From contig NZ_JANHLE010000002.1 of NCBI RefSeq assembly GCF_028682475.1, positions 248,001 through 312,000 of the forward strand: DNA of 64,000 nt, written 5' to 3'. Origin of the DNA: Pseudomonas putida (lineage in GTDB: Bacteria; Pseudomonadota; Gammaproteobacteria; Pseudomonadales; Pseudomonadaceae). The stretch's first letter is position 1. Each line of letters starts with the position of its first letter. The notes under the pieces are model-generated. The model made no database searches, was not told the origin of the DNA, and saw only the letters and a list, made by a program, of their open reading frames with translations. Both the position numbers and the translations under genes were made by a program. This document shows, one piece after another, positions 19,162-29,700 of the stretch.

Positions 19162-19195
19162 AAAGGGTAAATGCACAGTGCATTTACCCTTTTTT
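19162..19195. terminator. Terminator between the paralogue pair and the autotransporter
   Basis: Long stem aaagggtaaatgca/tgcatttaccctt with a small loop and T-tract. It serves the plus-strand gene upstream and may also stop readthrough from the convergent autotransporter. Confidence 0.9.
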
Positions 19196-19283
19196 GTGTT
19201 CGACTGCAGTCCTTTCAGTGTTTAAAAGTTCAGTCTATGGCTGATTTCGTGGCATCAGGACTCATAGCAATCCTGTCACCGCT

Positions 19284-21551
19284 TCAGAAGCTGTAACGCA
19301 ACCCGAGGTTCGCGCCGTACGGCTGTTCGATGTGCTTGCCGTTGGCATATTCCAGATCGACATGCACCTGCAAGCCGCTGGCAAGGCCCAGCGCCAGACC
19401 AGCGCCCAGTTCGCCACGCGAGCCCGACAGGTCGTTGTTGAAGCGGTTGTTGTTGACCTGGACTTCATTGTTGTTGATGAACTCGTGCGCCATCGCCGCA
19501 CGCAGGTAAGGCTGCAGCTTGCCGCCGCTGGCGAGTTCGAAGGTTTTACCCGCCGTCAGGCCGGCCTTGCCCAGCAGCGAGCGGGTCTGGTCGCCATCAG
19601 CCTGCAGGTCGTTGCTCAAGTGGTAATCGTCGCCCTGGATCACCACTGCCGACCACTGGGTGAAAGGCTCGATGAAGTAACCGCTGGACAGTGGGATATG
19701 GCGACCGAACTCGGCGGAAACGCCCATGCCGAGGTTGTCGTAGTCGCCCTTGGCGTGGCTGCCATCATTGACGGCGACCTTGGCCTTGTTCTGGAAGCGG
19801 TTGAACTTGGCCACGCCGTCGAAGTAGTAACCCGACTCGGCGTCGAGCCAGGTGGTGTAGGCGCCGAGGTAGTAGCTGTCGACCGTGCCGGAAGTGCCTT
19901 CGTTGAGGTCCAGGTCCGAGCGGCTGTAACCGGCCAGGGCACCGATCAGCCACTGGCCGTCGCCCCAGGGCAGGCGGCCATCGGCACCGAGCGAAAGGCC
20001 GTGCTGGTTCTGCTGGTAACCGGTGCCGCTGCCGTCGGCAACGTTGTACTGGTTACCGTAGCTGCGCATCCACAGGCCAGGCTGGCTGCCGTTGAAACGC
20101 AGCTCACCCATGCGGCTGCGCAGCGAGGTCATTTCGCCATACCAGACGGTCGGTGCGGTGTTGAACAGCGCCATGACCGAACGCGTGGCCGGGCTGACCG
20201 TGCGTTTTTGCGGGTCGAGGAACCATTCGGTACCGCCGTTGCCATTGCTGGCCGAAGACAGCTCGTAGGACCAGGCGCCGACTGCCACCGCACGGCCGTT
20301 AATCAGGCTGAATTGCGCATCGCCCGCTGCGGTGTTGACCAGGGTCAGTTGCTCCGGGGCCACAGGGTCGACGCCCGAATCGGGTACCCACAGCTCGAAA
20401 TTACCACTGGCGTTCTGGTTGACGGTCAGCCGGTCGTGGGTGTTGGTGCTGTAGTCGACGTTCATCTTGATGACGCCGGTACCGGAGAGGTTGTCGACGT
20501 TGAGCAGATAGAAGTTGCTGCCCGAACCCATGTTGACGGTGCCGCCAGCCATGTTCAGGGTTTCCAGCCGGGTGTTTTCGACCATGCTGTAGGAGGACTG
20601 GTCGCCGATGTCCAGTTGGCTGACATTCACCAGCCGACCGCTGAACGACGCCTGGCTTTGCAGGTTGAGGGTGCCGTTGCCGCCGGCTTCCACTTCGAAG
20701 TCACCGCTCCAGCTGGCCTGCTCCAGCGTCAGGTTGGCGCTGCTGTCGGCTGCGACGCGGACGATGCCGTCGAGGTTGCTGTTGACTACGTCGACGTTGG
20801 CAGTGGAATTGTTCCGCACCTGGATCAGCAGATCATCGGCACCGACCAGGGTGGAGCCATTGCGGACGGCGATGTCGGCGATTACGTCGCGTTCCACCAG
20901 GATCGCCGCGCCTGTACGGCCCTCGACCCGTGAGCCCTCCAGCACCAGACTTGGATCGCCGACTCTATCGATGTCGTGGGTAATGCGCACACCGTTGCTC
21001 TGGCCGCTGATCTGGCTGCCGGTGGCAATCGCCGCGCCCCCCAGAAGGTTGATGCCGCGGCTGCCGATACCCGTGCCGGTCACAGTGGAGTTGGCCAGGG
21101 ACAGGGTGCTGGCGCCAGTGACCTGGGCGCCCTCTTCGCCGCCGGTGATCGCGCTGCTGTCGAGGGTGACTTGTGAACCTGTCGAGGTGCCCGCTACGCG
21201 GTTCACCGACAGGCCCAGAAAGTCGCCATTGATCCGGGCGTTGCTGACCGTGGCGGTGCTGTTGGTGACTTCCAGTCCGTCGTTGTCGATGCCCTGGATG
21301 GTGCCGCCGTTGATGACCAGATTGGACCCCGACTGAATGAAGACGCTGCTGGCCGTCGCGTTGTTCATGGTCAGCGTACTGTTGGTGCGGACGGTATAGC
21401 TATCGAGCGCAGTGTTTGCATCAATAACCAGGCTGTCACCATTTTCAACTATCGCGGCGTGCGCCAAGGGTGCGGCAAGAAACAATGTACAAGTAGCCAG
21501 GCTGAGGGGTTTTAACAAAAAAGTGGCATGTATGGAGTTATTTGTATTCAT
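19284..21551 (-). CDS. Autotransporter (type Va secretion) with pertactin-like passenger
   Basis: The product is 755 aa. A signal peptide covers about residues 1-32, cleaved near 'PLAHA'. The passenger (about 33-430) is Ser/Thr/Asn-rich with short repeats such as 'NSTVTGTGIG' and 'GSQISGQSNGV', as expected of a right-handed beta-helix. The pertactin-like junction and barrel follow, with 'VWYGEMTSLRSRMGELR', 'GLWMRSYGNQYNV' and the typical C-terminal 'GANLGLRYSF' ending in Phe. Such proteins carry the passenger to the outer surface; no protease or lipase motif is visible, so adhesion is the likeliest role. It is the only gene on the minus strand within the 16-kb block and the only one there with a clear export signal. 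Confidence 0.92.
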   Translation of the reverse strand: MNTNNSIHATFLLKPLSLATCTLFLAAPLAHAAIVENGDSLVIDANTALDSYTVRTNSTLTMNNATASSVFIQSGSNLVINGGTIQGIDNDGLEVTNSTATVSNARINGDFLGLSVNRVAGTSTGSQVTLDSSAITGGEEGAQVTGASTLSLANSTVTGTGIGSRGINLLGGAAIATGSQISGQSNGVRITHDIDRVGDPSLVLEGSRVEGRTGAAILVERDVIADIAVRNGSTLVGADDLLIQVRNNSTANVDVVNSNLDGIVRVAADSSANLTLEQASWSGDFEVEAGGNGTLNLQSQASFSGRLVNVSQLDIGDQSSYSMVENTRLETLNMAGGTVNMGSGSNFYLLNVDNLSGTGVIKMNVDYSTNTHDRLTVNQNASGNFELWVPDSGVDPVAPEQLTLVNTAAGDAQFSLINGRAVAVGAWSYELSSASNGNGGTEWFLDPQKRTVSPATRSVMALFNTAPTVWYGEMTSLRSRMGELRFNGSQPGLWMRSYGNQYNVADGSGTGYQQNQHGLSLGADGRLPWGDGQWLIGALAGYSRSDLDLNEGTSGTVDSYYLGAYTTWLDAESGYYFDGVAKFNRFQNKAKVAVNDGSHAKGDYDNLGMGVSAEFGRHIPLSSGYFIEPFTQWSAVVIQGDDYHLSNDLQADGDQTRSLLGKAGLTAGKTFELASGGKLQPYLRAAMAHEFINNNEVQVNNNRFNNDLSGSRGELGAGLALGLASGLQVHVDLEYANGKHIEQPYGANLGLRYSF

Positions 21552-21766
21552 TGATTTGGCGTCCCTGAGTTTTGAAATGGTGGTAACTAAAATTGCGCGA
21601 AATCTACACCGCGTATTTAGTTGTCGTCTGTAGGAGAATTCCCAAAACAGTCCAGGATGGGCGATATGATTGTTGTCCCATTGTTGCTAGTGAGCACCTG
21701 ATATTTTTGTCAGTAGACAGGACGTTGAAGTTATGAAATATGCGCTGATATCAGGGAGGGTTTCGA

Positions 21767-24700
21767 GTGCCTGATAAAAATGCCAGTTGGAAGTATTGCC
21801 TGACCGGTATTCAATACTTGGCACTTACCTGCTCAACCAACAGGGTGGCCAGCATGTCGTCAGAAGAGGCGTTGTCAGAAGATGTTCTGCCAGAGGAAGG
21901 TGTGCCCGAAGAGGGTAGTGAATCAAGCCTGGTGCAGGGTTTGTTTGCCCAGTCAGGTATCCAGCAGTTGGTCGAGCTGGAGATTCCTGGCAGAACCGGA
22001 CCGGTACCCAGTGGCGAGTGGGGTATCAACCTCGCGGCGGCCCGCGACAATTTCCCCCAGCAGGGCTTGCAGCTGTTCGTTCCGCCTTGGCCGCAAATGG
22101 ACAGGGGCGACAGTGTTGCGGTGCTGCTGGGGGGCACTGAAGTCACCCGCAAGCCGATTGGGGACGGCGAGGCCGGCAAGCGCCAGACACTTTTCATCGC
22201 GCCCAATCGGTTGACCAATAGCATCACCACCATTGGCTACAAGGTCACGCGGATCGGTCAGGTGCCCGAGGACTCTGCACTCACCTCTGTGCTGATCAAT
22301 CTGGACCGTCCCGGTGGCCAGGACCAGGACGGCAGCAAGCCGGGGCATTCCGAGCTGAAACTGAGTTTGCCGCAGGACATCATCAACGATGGGGTGGACG
22401 CGGCGACGGCCAAAAAAGGTGTACCCGTCACTCTCGAGCCGTACCCGTTCATGGCCGAGCACGATGTGATCCGGCTGACCTGGGGCGGGCAATTCGTTTA
22501 CCACACCGTGACCCAGGCCGAGGTCGAGGCCAACACAGCCATCGTCATCACGGTGGACGAGGCGACCATCCTGGCGGCCGGGGACTCGGAGAACGTCACT
22601 GCGCAGAAGCTCATTAGGAAGGATCCCCAGACTGGGCAGGTGATCGATACGGGGGAGACATTCAACAATGGCGGCCTGGCAGTCGCCTTTGAAGTTTACG
22701 ACCTGGTGGACAATCAGTCCGAGGACTGGAGTGCCGAGGTTCGCGTGGTGGTTGACACTGGTGGCTCACGGCTGGCTGCCGGGATTGTCAAGGAAGCGCG
22801 AAACAACATCCTGGATCTCAATACGTTGGGCACTAACCCAGCGACGCTGCAGATTATTGCCTTGGCGGAAAATTTCGAGGAACTCGATGAAGTCATCGTC
22901 ACCCTTATGGGTACCAGCGCCGACGGGCAGCCGGTTGATATCAGCTATCCTCCGCAGGTGGTTGATAACGTCCCCAGTGTGATCGAAATTCCGGTGCCCA
23001 ACCGTGATGTACGCCGCCTGGCCAAGACTCAAGCGGTGTTCAGGTACCAGTTGAAAAAGGCCGGTGGCGCGCTCCTGCAAGCCAAGGGGCGATTCGTCAG
23101 TATCGTCGGTGAACCTGTGCAACTGGCCGCGCCGCAGGCCAAGGATGCCGTGGGCGGCAGTCTGGATCCGCAACTGCCGATGACCACCATCGAAGTGCCT
23201 TGGGATGAGACCATGGAGGAGGGCCAGACGATTAGGCTGACATGGCAGGGTACAAGGCCCGACCTGTCGCCGTACTTCCCGGAGATCGAGCCTCATGACA
23301 TTAGCAATAACGATGCCAGCCTCAAGCTGCCTATCAAGTTCATCGTCGACGGCGAGCACCTCAGGTTCCTTGAGGGCGGGACCTTGCAGCTTTTTTATGA
23401 GCTGATTGACATCGATGGCGTCGCGCGCAAGTCGCTTGTTACGCCGCAATACAACGTGGGCGTCCCCCGGAAAGAGTTGCCGGCACCGAATGTCAAAGAT
23501 GCGGACATCATCGAGTCCGATCCCGAAAACTTGCCAGTCTCTGGCACTCGAATTGAAGTAAAGCGCTATGCCGGGATCGCCATTAACGACCAATTGCATT
23601 TTTCCTGGAAGGGTTCGCAGACCGGCCTTTTTACCGACTGGATCAGGATCACCAAGAACAACTTCGGGCGTGACCTGTTTACCTTGGCAATTTCCAAAGA
23701 TAAGGTCACGGACAACCTGAACGGTACGGTAGAGGCCTCCTACTGGGTTGTGCGTGCAGATGACGGGGGGCGTATCAGCGAATCCGATGTGTTGACCTTG
23801 CGAGTCGGGGGGCAAGAGCAGCAACTCGGGCCGGTGACTGTCGCCCAGGAGCGTGAGGGGCAACTTGACCTCAAAGAGGTCAGCGCTGGGGCGAACGTCA
23901 CCCTGGCTGTCTACGCAGGCATGGACACCGGGGATGTTGTTTATCTGGAGTGGACGGATGACCAGGGCAATGAATACAAACCCGAAGGGACGGATATCAC
24001 CAGCAGTATGGTCGACAATCCTGTGCCATTTGTTGTGCCCTATGCCGAGATAGAGAAGAACCTCAACAATCGGGTCACGGTGATCTGCCGGGTAGAGCTG
24101 GCTTCAGGTACAGCGCGTACCGAGGACCTGAGCTTCCGGGTGGTTAAAAGCGCGGAGCCTGAACCTGAACTCGAGCCGGTCACTGTCGACGGGGTAGCCG
24201 AAGGCAGCCTCGACCTGCGTGACGTACCCGACGGTACAACGGCCACACTCAAGGACTACACGGGGATGGACGCCGGCGATGTGGTCTATCTGGAGTGGAC
24301 CGACAACAAGGGCAATAGCTATAAACCTGCAGGTAAGCGAATCGACGGCAGTATGATTGGCAAGCCTGTGGTCTTCCCCGTGCCTTATGCCGAGCTCAAG
24401 AAAAACGAAAACAATAACGTCACGGTGATTTGTCGAGTCGAACGGGTTGAGGAGGGCGAACTGCGGACACCGGTGCTGCATTTCACGGTAAAGGAAAGTG
24501 CGGCACCGCCTTTACCCGCGCCAACCATTGCCGAAGCGAACGCTGAAGGTGTGATTGATCCCAACACGGTAACGGCGGGGGCCACGGTGGTGATCGGCAG
24601 TGAGGCCCGGTTGCTGCCTGGCGACAAGGTCCGGGTTGTGGTTGCCGGCAAAGCAGGCGACGACAAGACCCACCCGGTGGTGTCGGTTGGCGTGCAGCGC

Positions 24701-26278
24701 TTCAAGGTGGACTACGCGGTCATCAAGGCCAATGAAAATGCCAGCATCGAACTGCAGTACCACGTGCAGCGCGGTGGCAGCGGACCGGCAGAGCCTTCGC
24801 CAATCGCTGAATACGATGTGCGGGTGATTATCGGTGGCGGGCAGTTGAAAATCCTTGGGGCCAGATTCAACCGCAGCACCTATCGCTCTTCGGGATCGCC
24901 GCGCTATCTGCAGGCCTTTGACGCCAACGACCTAAATAAAGCGCTGCAGGCAGAGTGGAAGTATTCCACCGACCCGCAATGGACGGTCGCCAACCGTTGG
25001 CGCGATATTCAGCCGCATTTGCCGCTGCAGGTACGCACCAACAATGATCAAGTGACGCTCAACCCGGCCAATATCATCGGCAGCGGTGCCGATACCACGG
25101 TAAACGGCACCGCCGCGTTTGTTGCCCATCGCGATGACGGGCGGGTGCGTGGCTGGGGCAATGCCGCCTTCGGTGCGAGCATTGATCCGACGATCCGCAC
25201 CCTCAATGACATCGTCGAGGTCAGTTGCACCACCAGTGCCTATGCAATACGCCGGGTCGGCGGGATTGTCACCGTGTGGGGCAACGTGACCAACGGCGGC
25301 AACATGGGCAGCGTTTCGCCAGACGGCTTCACCACGGTGGTGGCCAACGGTGTCGCCTTTGCCGGCATCAAGACCTCCGGGCAGGTGGTGGCGTGGGGCG
25401 TTGCCGCATCCGGTGGCACGGTGCCGGCTCCAATCAGCGCTTACACCGATATCGTCAAGGTGGTGGGGGCGAGTACCGCGTTCGCTGCCTTGCGCGCTAC
25501 CAGTCAGGTGGTCGCCTGGGGCGCTGCGGCCTCGGGTGGCAAGGTTCCGCCCGAAATCGCCTCACTGAATGACATTGTCGATATCAAGGGTAATTTCAAG
25601 GCTTTTGCCGCCTTGCGCGGTAACCGCACTGTCGTGGCCTGGGGCGATGCCGCTTACGGCGGCAATGCCGCTCCCGTTGCCGATTACGCCGATATCGTCG
25701 AAATCTGCAGCGCCAATGCGGGCGCCTTTGTGGTCAAGCGCGAAAGCGGCCATGTGCTGGCGTGGGGCAGCGCGGCCCATGGTGGAAACCTGCCGTCGGG
25801 TATTGCAGGCCTGACTGACATCGTCGATGTGGCCTCCAACTGGAACGTATTCGCTGCGGTGCGCGCCAATGGTTCTGTGGTCGCCTGGGGTGGCACGGCG
25901 GCGGAGGGGGGCGTGGTTCCTGATGAAATCGCCGACCTGACCAATGTAGTCCAGGTGACAGGCTCCTCCAAGGCGTTCGCCGTATTGTGCAGCGATGGCA
26001 CCGTGAAGGCCTGGGGCGGCACGACTGTCGGAGGCAACATCGCGCCAGTGCTTGCTGACCTGGTCGATGTCCAGGCCATTTACAGCAACACCCATGGTTT
26101 TGTTGCCCTGAGGCGTGATGGCCGGGTGGTGACATGGGGGCAGGCAGCAGGCGGTGGTGACAGCTCGGCGGTCCGCAAACAACTGGATGGGTTCGTTACC
26201 TACCGTGCTTCCTCGGCGACCCGTGGGCGTGCGCTCAACGCCCAGCGCACGATCAACGCGGCAATTGAGGCTGCCTGA
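21767..26278 (+). CDS. Giant modular protein: Ig-like modules plus RCC1-like propeller (1503 aa), paralogue B1
   Basis: An acidic linker (SSEEALSEDVLPEEGVPEEG) opens the protein. About eight Ig-like modules follow to about residue 1030; 'KPGHSEL..PQDIINDGV' near 190 is nearly identical in the 1445-aa neighbour. Two adjacent modules (from about residues 689 and 804) are close duplicates. The C-terminal part (about 1110-1470) has nine 'WG' repeats of the form VVAWGxAAxGGxxP...DIVxV...AFAALR, an RCC1-like beta-propeller. No signal peptide is evident. The GTG start has AGGGAGGG upstream; the ATG at 21854 (MSSEEALS) is an alternative. RCC1-like propellers usually bind proteins; the function here is unknown. 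Confidence 0.8.
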   Translation: MPDKNASWKYCLTGIQYLALTCSTNRVASMSSEEALSEDVLPEEGVPEEGSESSLVQGLFAQSGIQQLVELEIPGRTGPVPSGEWGINLAAARDNFPQQGLQLFVPPWPQMDRGDSVAVLLGGTEVTRKPIGDGEAGKRQTLFIAPNRLTNSITTIGYKVTRIGQVPEDSALTSVLINLDRPGGQDQDGSKPGHSELKLSLPQDIINDGVDAATAKKGVPVTLEPYPFMAEHDVIRLTWGGQFVYHTVTQAEVEANTAIVITVDEATILAAGDSENVTAQKLIRKDPQTGQVIDTGETFNNGGLAVAFEVYDLVDNQSEDWSAEVRVVVDTGGSRLAAGIVKEARNNILDLNTLGTNPATLQIIALAENFEELDEVIVTLMGTSADGQPVDISYPPQVVDNVPSVIEIPVPNRDVRRLAKTQAVFRYQLKKAGGALLQAKGRFVSIVGEPVQLAAPQAKDAVGGSLDPQLPMTTIEVPWDETMEEGQTIRLTWQGTRPDLSPYFPEIEPHDISNNDASLKLPIKFIVDGEHLRFLEGGTLQLFYELIDIDGVARKSLVTPQYNVGVPRKELPAPNVKDADIIESDPENLPVSGTRIEVKRYAGIAINDQLHFSWKGSQTGLFTDWIRITKNNFGRDLFTLAISKDKVTDNLNGTVEASYWVVRADDGGRISESDVLTLRVGGQEQQLGPVTVAQEREGQLDLKEVSAGANVTLAVYAGMDTGDVVYLEWTDDQGNEYKPEGTDITSSMVDNPVPFVVPYAEIEKNLNNRVTVICRVELASGTARTEDLSFRVVKSAEPEPELEPVTVDGVAEGSLDLRDVPDGTTATLKDYTGMDAGDVVYLEWTDNKGNSYKPAGKRIDGSMIGKPVVFPVPYAELKKNENNNVTVICRVERVEEGELRTPVLHFTVKESAAPPLPAPTIAEANAEGVIDPNTVTAGATVVIGSEARLLPGDKVRVVVAGKAGDDKTHPVVSVGVQRFKVDYAVIKANENASIELQYHVQRGGSGPAEPSPIAEYDVRVIIGGGQLKILGARFNRSTYRSSGSPRYLQAFDANDLNKALQAEWKYSTDPQWTVANRWRDIQPHLPLQVRTNNDQVTLNPANIIGSGADTTVNGTAAFVAHRDDGRVRGWGNAAFGASIDPTIRTLNDIVEVSCTTSAYAIRRVGGIVTVWGNVTNGGNMGSVSPDGFTTVVANGVAFAGIKTSGQVVAWGVAASGGTVPAPISAYTDIVKVVGASTAFAALRATSQVVAWGAAASGGKVPPEIASLNDIVDIKGNFKAFAALRGNRTVVAWGDAAYGGNAAPVADYADIVEICSANAGAFVVKRESGHVLAWGSAAHGGNLPSGIAGLTDIVDVASNWNVFAAVRANGSVVAWGGTAAEGGVVPDEIADLTNVVQVTGSSKAFAVLCSDGTVKAWGGTTVGGNIAPVLADLVDVQAIYSNTHGFVALRRDGRVVTWGQAAGGGDSSAVRKQLDGFVTYRASSATRGRALNAQRTINAAIEAA
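23831..24520 (+). repeat. Tandem pair of 345-bp modules inside the 1503-aa gene
   Basis: Units begin at 23831 and 24176 and are exactly 345 bp (115 codons) apart. Both encode 'GDVVYLEWTD', '(F)VVPYAE/FPVPYAE' and 'NNxVTVICRVE'. The high similarity compared with other modules suggests a fairly recent internal duplication. Confidence 0.8.
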
Positions 26279-26333
26279 CACGGCGGCATCAGGGTGCGCA
26301 GCGAAAATCTCCAACGCTTATGGGTAAACAGGC

Positions 26334-26675
26334 ATGCCACAGTCCGCTTATCAACAGCCCTACATAAAAGATTACAGCCGGGTGCATTTTGTTAGCCCAG
26401 GATCGGACTGGGCAAGTAGCCGTAGGGCTTGTGACGCGGCTCAACGGGTACCGGCGTCGCTGGAACGGATCAAACGCCTGTGGCGCCTCTATCAGTCCGA
26501 CTCCCACTCTGTTGGCGACTACCTGGGGTATTTGCCTTACCTCTACTGGACAGCAGACCAGATTGGCGCTGGCACAGCGTGGGTTTACGACCTCAATGAC
26601 AGCAATGTTGATAAAAACGCCGATGGCAAGCCTGAAAGTGAGATTTGCCAGGTGTTGGGCATTGATCCCGCTTGA
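26334..26675 (+). CDS. Small single-module protein, DUF1566/Lcl-like (113 aa)
   Basis: A short gene between the two giant genes. The sequence reads '...FVSPGSDWASSRRACDAA', 'RVPASLERIKRLWRLYQ', 'YLYWTADQIGAGTAWVYDLND'. This pattern (RxPSLxEL..LY....YWTxD....xAWxxDL) resembles the DUF1566/Lcl C-terminal module and also the last 85 residues of the 1445-aa protein (ELREIYNQYGG...RYWARDQ). So it looks like a detached terminal module. There is an in-frame stop just upstream, so it is not a simple frameshifted tail of the 1503-aa protein. The ribosome site is weak and no signal peptide is seen. It could be a real small gene or a remnant. Confidence 0.55.
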   Translation: MPQSAYQQPYIKDYSRVHFVSPGSDWASSRRACDAAQRVPASLERIKRLWRLYQSDSHSVGDYLGYLPYLYWTADQIGAGTAWVYDLNDSNVDKNADGKPESEICQVLGIDPA

Positions 26676-26762
26676 TCAGCCTATGACTGCCCCACCAGTC
26701 TCGGGGCACTGCTTGTTGAATGTTTTGATCTTCCCACCAGCCATGCCCGGCAAGGAGTCGCC

Positions 26763-29700
26763 ATGAGAATCTTCAGCGCCAGCCTTTTTCCTCCCAATCG
26801 CAAAGAACTGGGCATTCTGGCACTGCGACCGTTGTTCATTGCCAGCATGGTCACCCCGGTCGAACAGGGTGACGCGGGGCTCAACATCGCCATCGTGGAA
26901 GACGATCCGTCGGGTGTTCTGACGGTCATCGACCCCTATCTGGACATGCTCAAAGGCGACCGCTTGACAGTGTCCATTGAAGGGGAGCGGATACTGGAAT
27001 TGATCGTGGATCAGGCGGACGAGGGCAAGCGGCTTTTCTTCCACCTGCCTAAAGATCGCTTCAACGAGGGGTGGGTAGAGGACATCCACTTCCAGCTGCT
27101 GCGCCAGGGTGCGACGGTGGCAGAGGACTCAGTGCCCTTGCGCTTGCGGGTCAAACTCAACCGGCCCGCCGGTGTCGATAAGGAACCGCACAAGCCTGGG
27201 CATTCCGAACTGCCGGTGCCACAAGTGCCGCAGGACGTTATCGACAACGGCGTCACCGCTGAGTGGGCGGCCAAAGGCGTTCCGGTCACCATTGGCTATT
27301 ACCCCGAGCGGGCCGCCCGCGATACCGTGGTACTGCGCTGGGGCAGCGTGCGCATCCCGCGACAGATCAGCGAGAGCGAAGCGGCTGGCAAGGATCCGGT
27401 GGTAATCCTGGTTGACCAGGACGCGATCCTGGCCGGTGGGGATAGCGCTGCGTTGCAACTGAACTACGAAGTCTACGACGAGGTCTGGAACTATTCCTCC
27501 GACTGGTCGCGTTTCACTGCTGTGAAAGTAGAGGCGGGGGCCTGGCGGCTGGCGGCACCGATCATCAGGGAGGCGGTTAATGGGGCGATCGACCTGATCG
27601 CTTTGGGGCCGAATGATGTCACCGTAACGGTCTGGGTAGATGGCGATCCTTATGCCGAAGGTGACTTCATCGAATTCACTTGGGTTGGCACGCCGAAGAT
27701 CGGGGCGCCGCTCGTTCACACTGAGTCGGTGCAGATCGGTAAGCCGCCCGTGGCTCTGGACTTCAAGGTCCCCAATGCCGATATCCGCGCAATCGCCTCG
27801 GGCACGGGGGATGCGTCCTACGTGCTGAGAAAGGCCAGTGGTGAGCCGCCGCAATCTTCCAAACGTGCGTTCGCCAGGATCATCGGCGAGCTTTCCGAGT
27901 TGCCTGCGCCACTCATCCTGCAGGCGGTCGACGGTTTGCTGGACAGCCGGCTGGAACACGCATGGGTAAGGCTTGGCCCTTATCCGGGGATGGTCGTCGG
28001 TGATGTCGTCAAGCTGATCTGGCAGGGTAAGCGTGCCGATGGCAGCGTCTACCTGCACGAGGTAGAAGAGGATGTCAGCGCCAATGATGTCGACAATGCC
28101 ATCGAGATCCTGGTAGCGGCCGAACATATCGCAGTGCTCGATGGCGGAACTCTGGAACTGTATTACCGTGTCACCGACGCGGACCTAAACGCTACCCGCG
28201 AATCGGCACGCAGCTACTTCACGGTACTCAACTTGCGCCACGAGCTGCCTGCACCGGTTGTCCCGGAGGCCGACGGCGATGTCCTCGATCCAGAGGCGAT
28301 CATCCCCAACGGCGCCACCGTGCGGATCGAATACACCGACACAGAGGCGGGCGACGTGCTCACCTATTACTGGCAGAGTGTTTACGCCAATGGCACAGTC
28401 AGCGACTGGCTGCCGGTAACCGAGGCATCCAAGGGACGTCCGGTGAGTTTCCGCATTGCTTCCGCCTTGGTCGAGGTATCGCGTGGCACCACCGTCAATG
28501 TCTTGTACTCACTCAAGCGCGGTAGTCAGACCAGGCTATCGAATGTCCTGCAACTCTATATCGGTACACCGATTCCGGTAGACATCACCAACGTTATCGA
28601 CAGCTGGGGCCAGGTGGCCGACGGCGGCATCAGTGTCGACACCGCCGTCACGGTTACCGGCACGGCACGGGTGTCGATGGGCGTCGAGCTCCTCGACGGC
28701 GATACCGTGCTCGGGCGGGCGGGGGCGAATGATCTGGGAGTGTGGCGCTTCCCGCTGATGGATCTGTTGCCCCGGCGTTACGAGCTGAAGGCCAAAGCCC
28801 TGTATGGCAGCGGTACAGAGTCGCCAGTGTGGGGCTTTACCGTGGTCACCCAGCTGATCCCGAGTATCACCCGCGTGGACGACTCGCGGGGCGATGTCGC
28901 TGATGGCGGGGCTACGGTGGACACTGCGGTCACTCTATCGGGCAAGGCCAGCGCCGGGCTGGAAGTCGAGATTTTCGAGGGGGCTCAATCGTGGGGCGTG
29001 GTGCCGGTGGATGGCGAAGGCAACTGGCGCCTGCCACGAACCGCGCTGGCGATCAGAGGCTATAGCCTGCAGGTCAGGGCCAGGTATGGGGATGAATGGG
29101 CGTCCGAAGTGCGGAGCTTCCAGGTTGTGGCCGCGGTCAACCCGGCAATCACCAGTGTCATGGACTCCAGGGGCGAACTGGCCGAAGGGCAGACAACGGT
29201 CGATACCCAGATCATTGTGTCGGGTAAAGCCAGTATTGATCAGCCGCTGGAGGTGCTCGACGGGCAGGCTGTGCTCGATACCGTGCGTACCGATGCCCAG
29301 GGCAACTGGACGCTGTCGCTCAGCGGTCTGGCGGTCAAAGTCTATGTAATCAAGGCCAGGGCACTGTATGGCAGTGGCGCGGAATCGGCCGCGCGCAGCT
29401 TCCGTGTGGTCGATTATGTGTTCCCGACCCTCGACAGCGTCAGGGATTCGAGAGGCGAGCTCGGCGATGGCGGCGCCACGGTCGATACCTCGGTTACCTT
29501 GGGGGGCAAGGGCAGTGCTAACGAGCAGGTGGAGATCTTCGCGGGGGCGGATTCCAAAGGGGTTGCACGAGTGACTGCCAGCGGTGACTGGACCCTGACG
29601 CTGTCCGGCCTGGCGCCGCAAACCTACAGCGTCAGGGCCAAGGCACTGTATGGCAATGGTGAGGAGTCGGCGCTGCGTACGTTCACGGTTTATGTCGATA

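Noticed and set aside
19332..20933. 533-codon plus-strand frame opposite the autotransporter
   Set aside because: The minus-strand product has a signal peptide, beta-helix repeats and a barrel ending in Phe; the opposite frame has none.
26279..26333. 113-aa gene as a frameshifted tail of the 1503-aa protein
   Set aside because: The 113-aa frame has a TAA at 26325-26327 directly upstream, so one frameshift would not fuse them.
26389..26766. 125-codon frame overlapping the 113-aa gene in another phase
   Set aside because: The translation is rich in rare combinations and has no family pattern, whereas the other frame reads as a DUF1566-like module.
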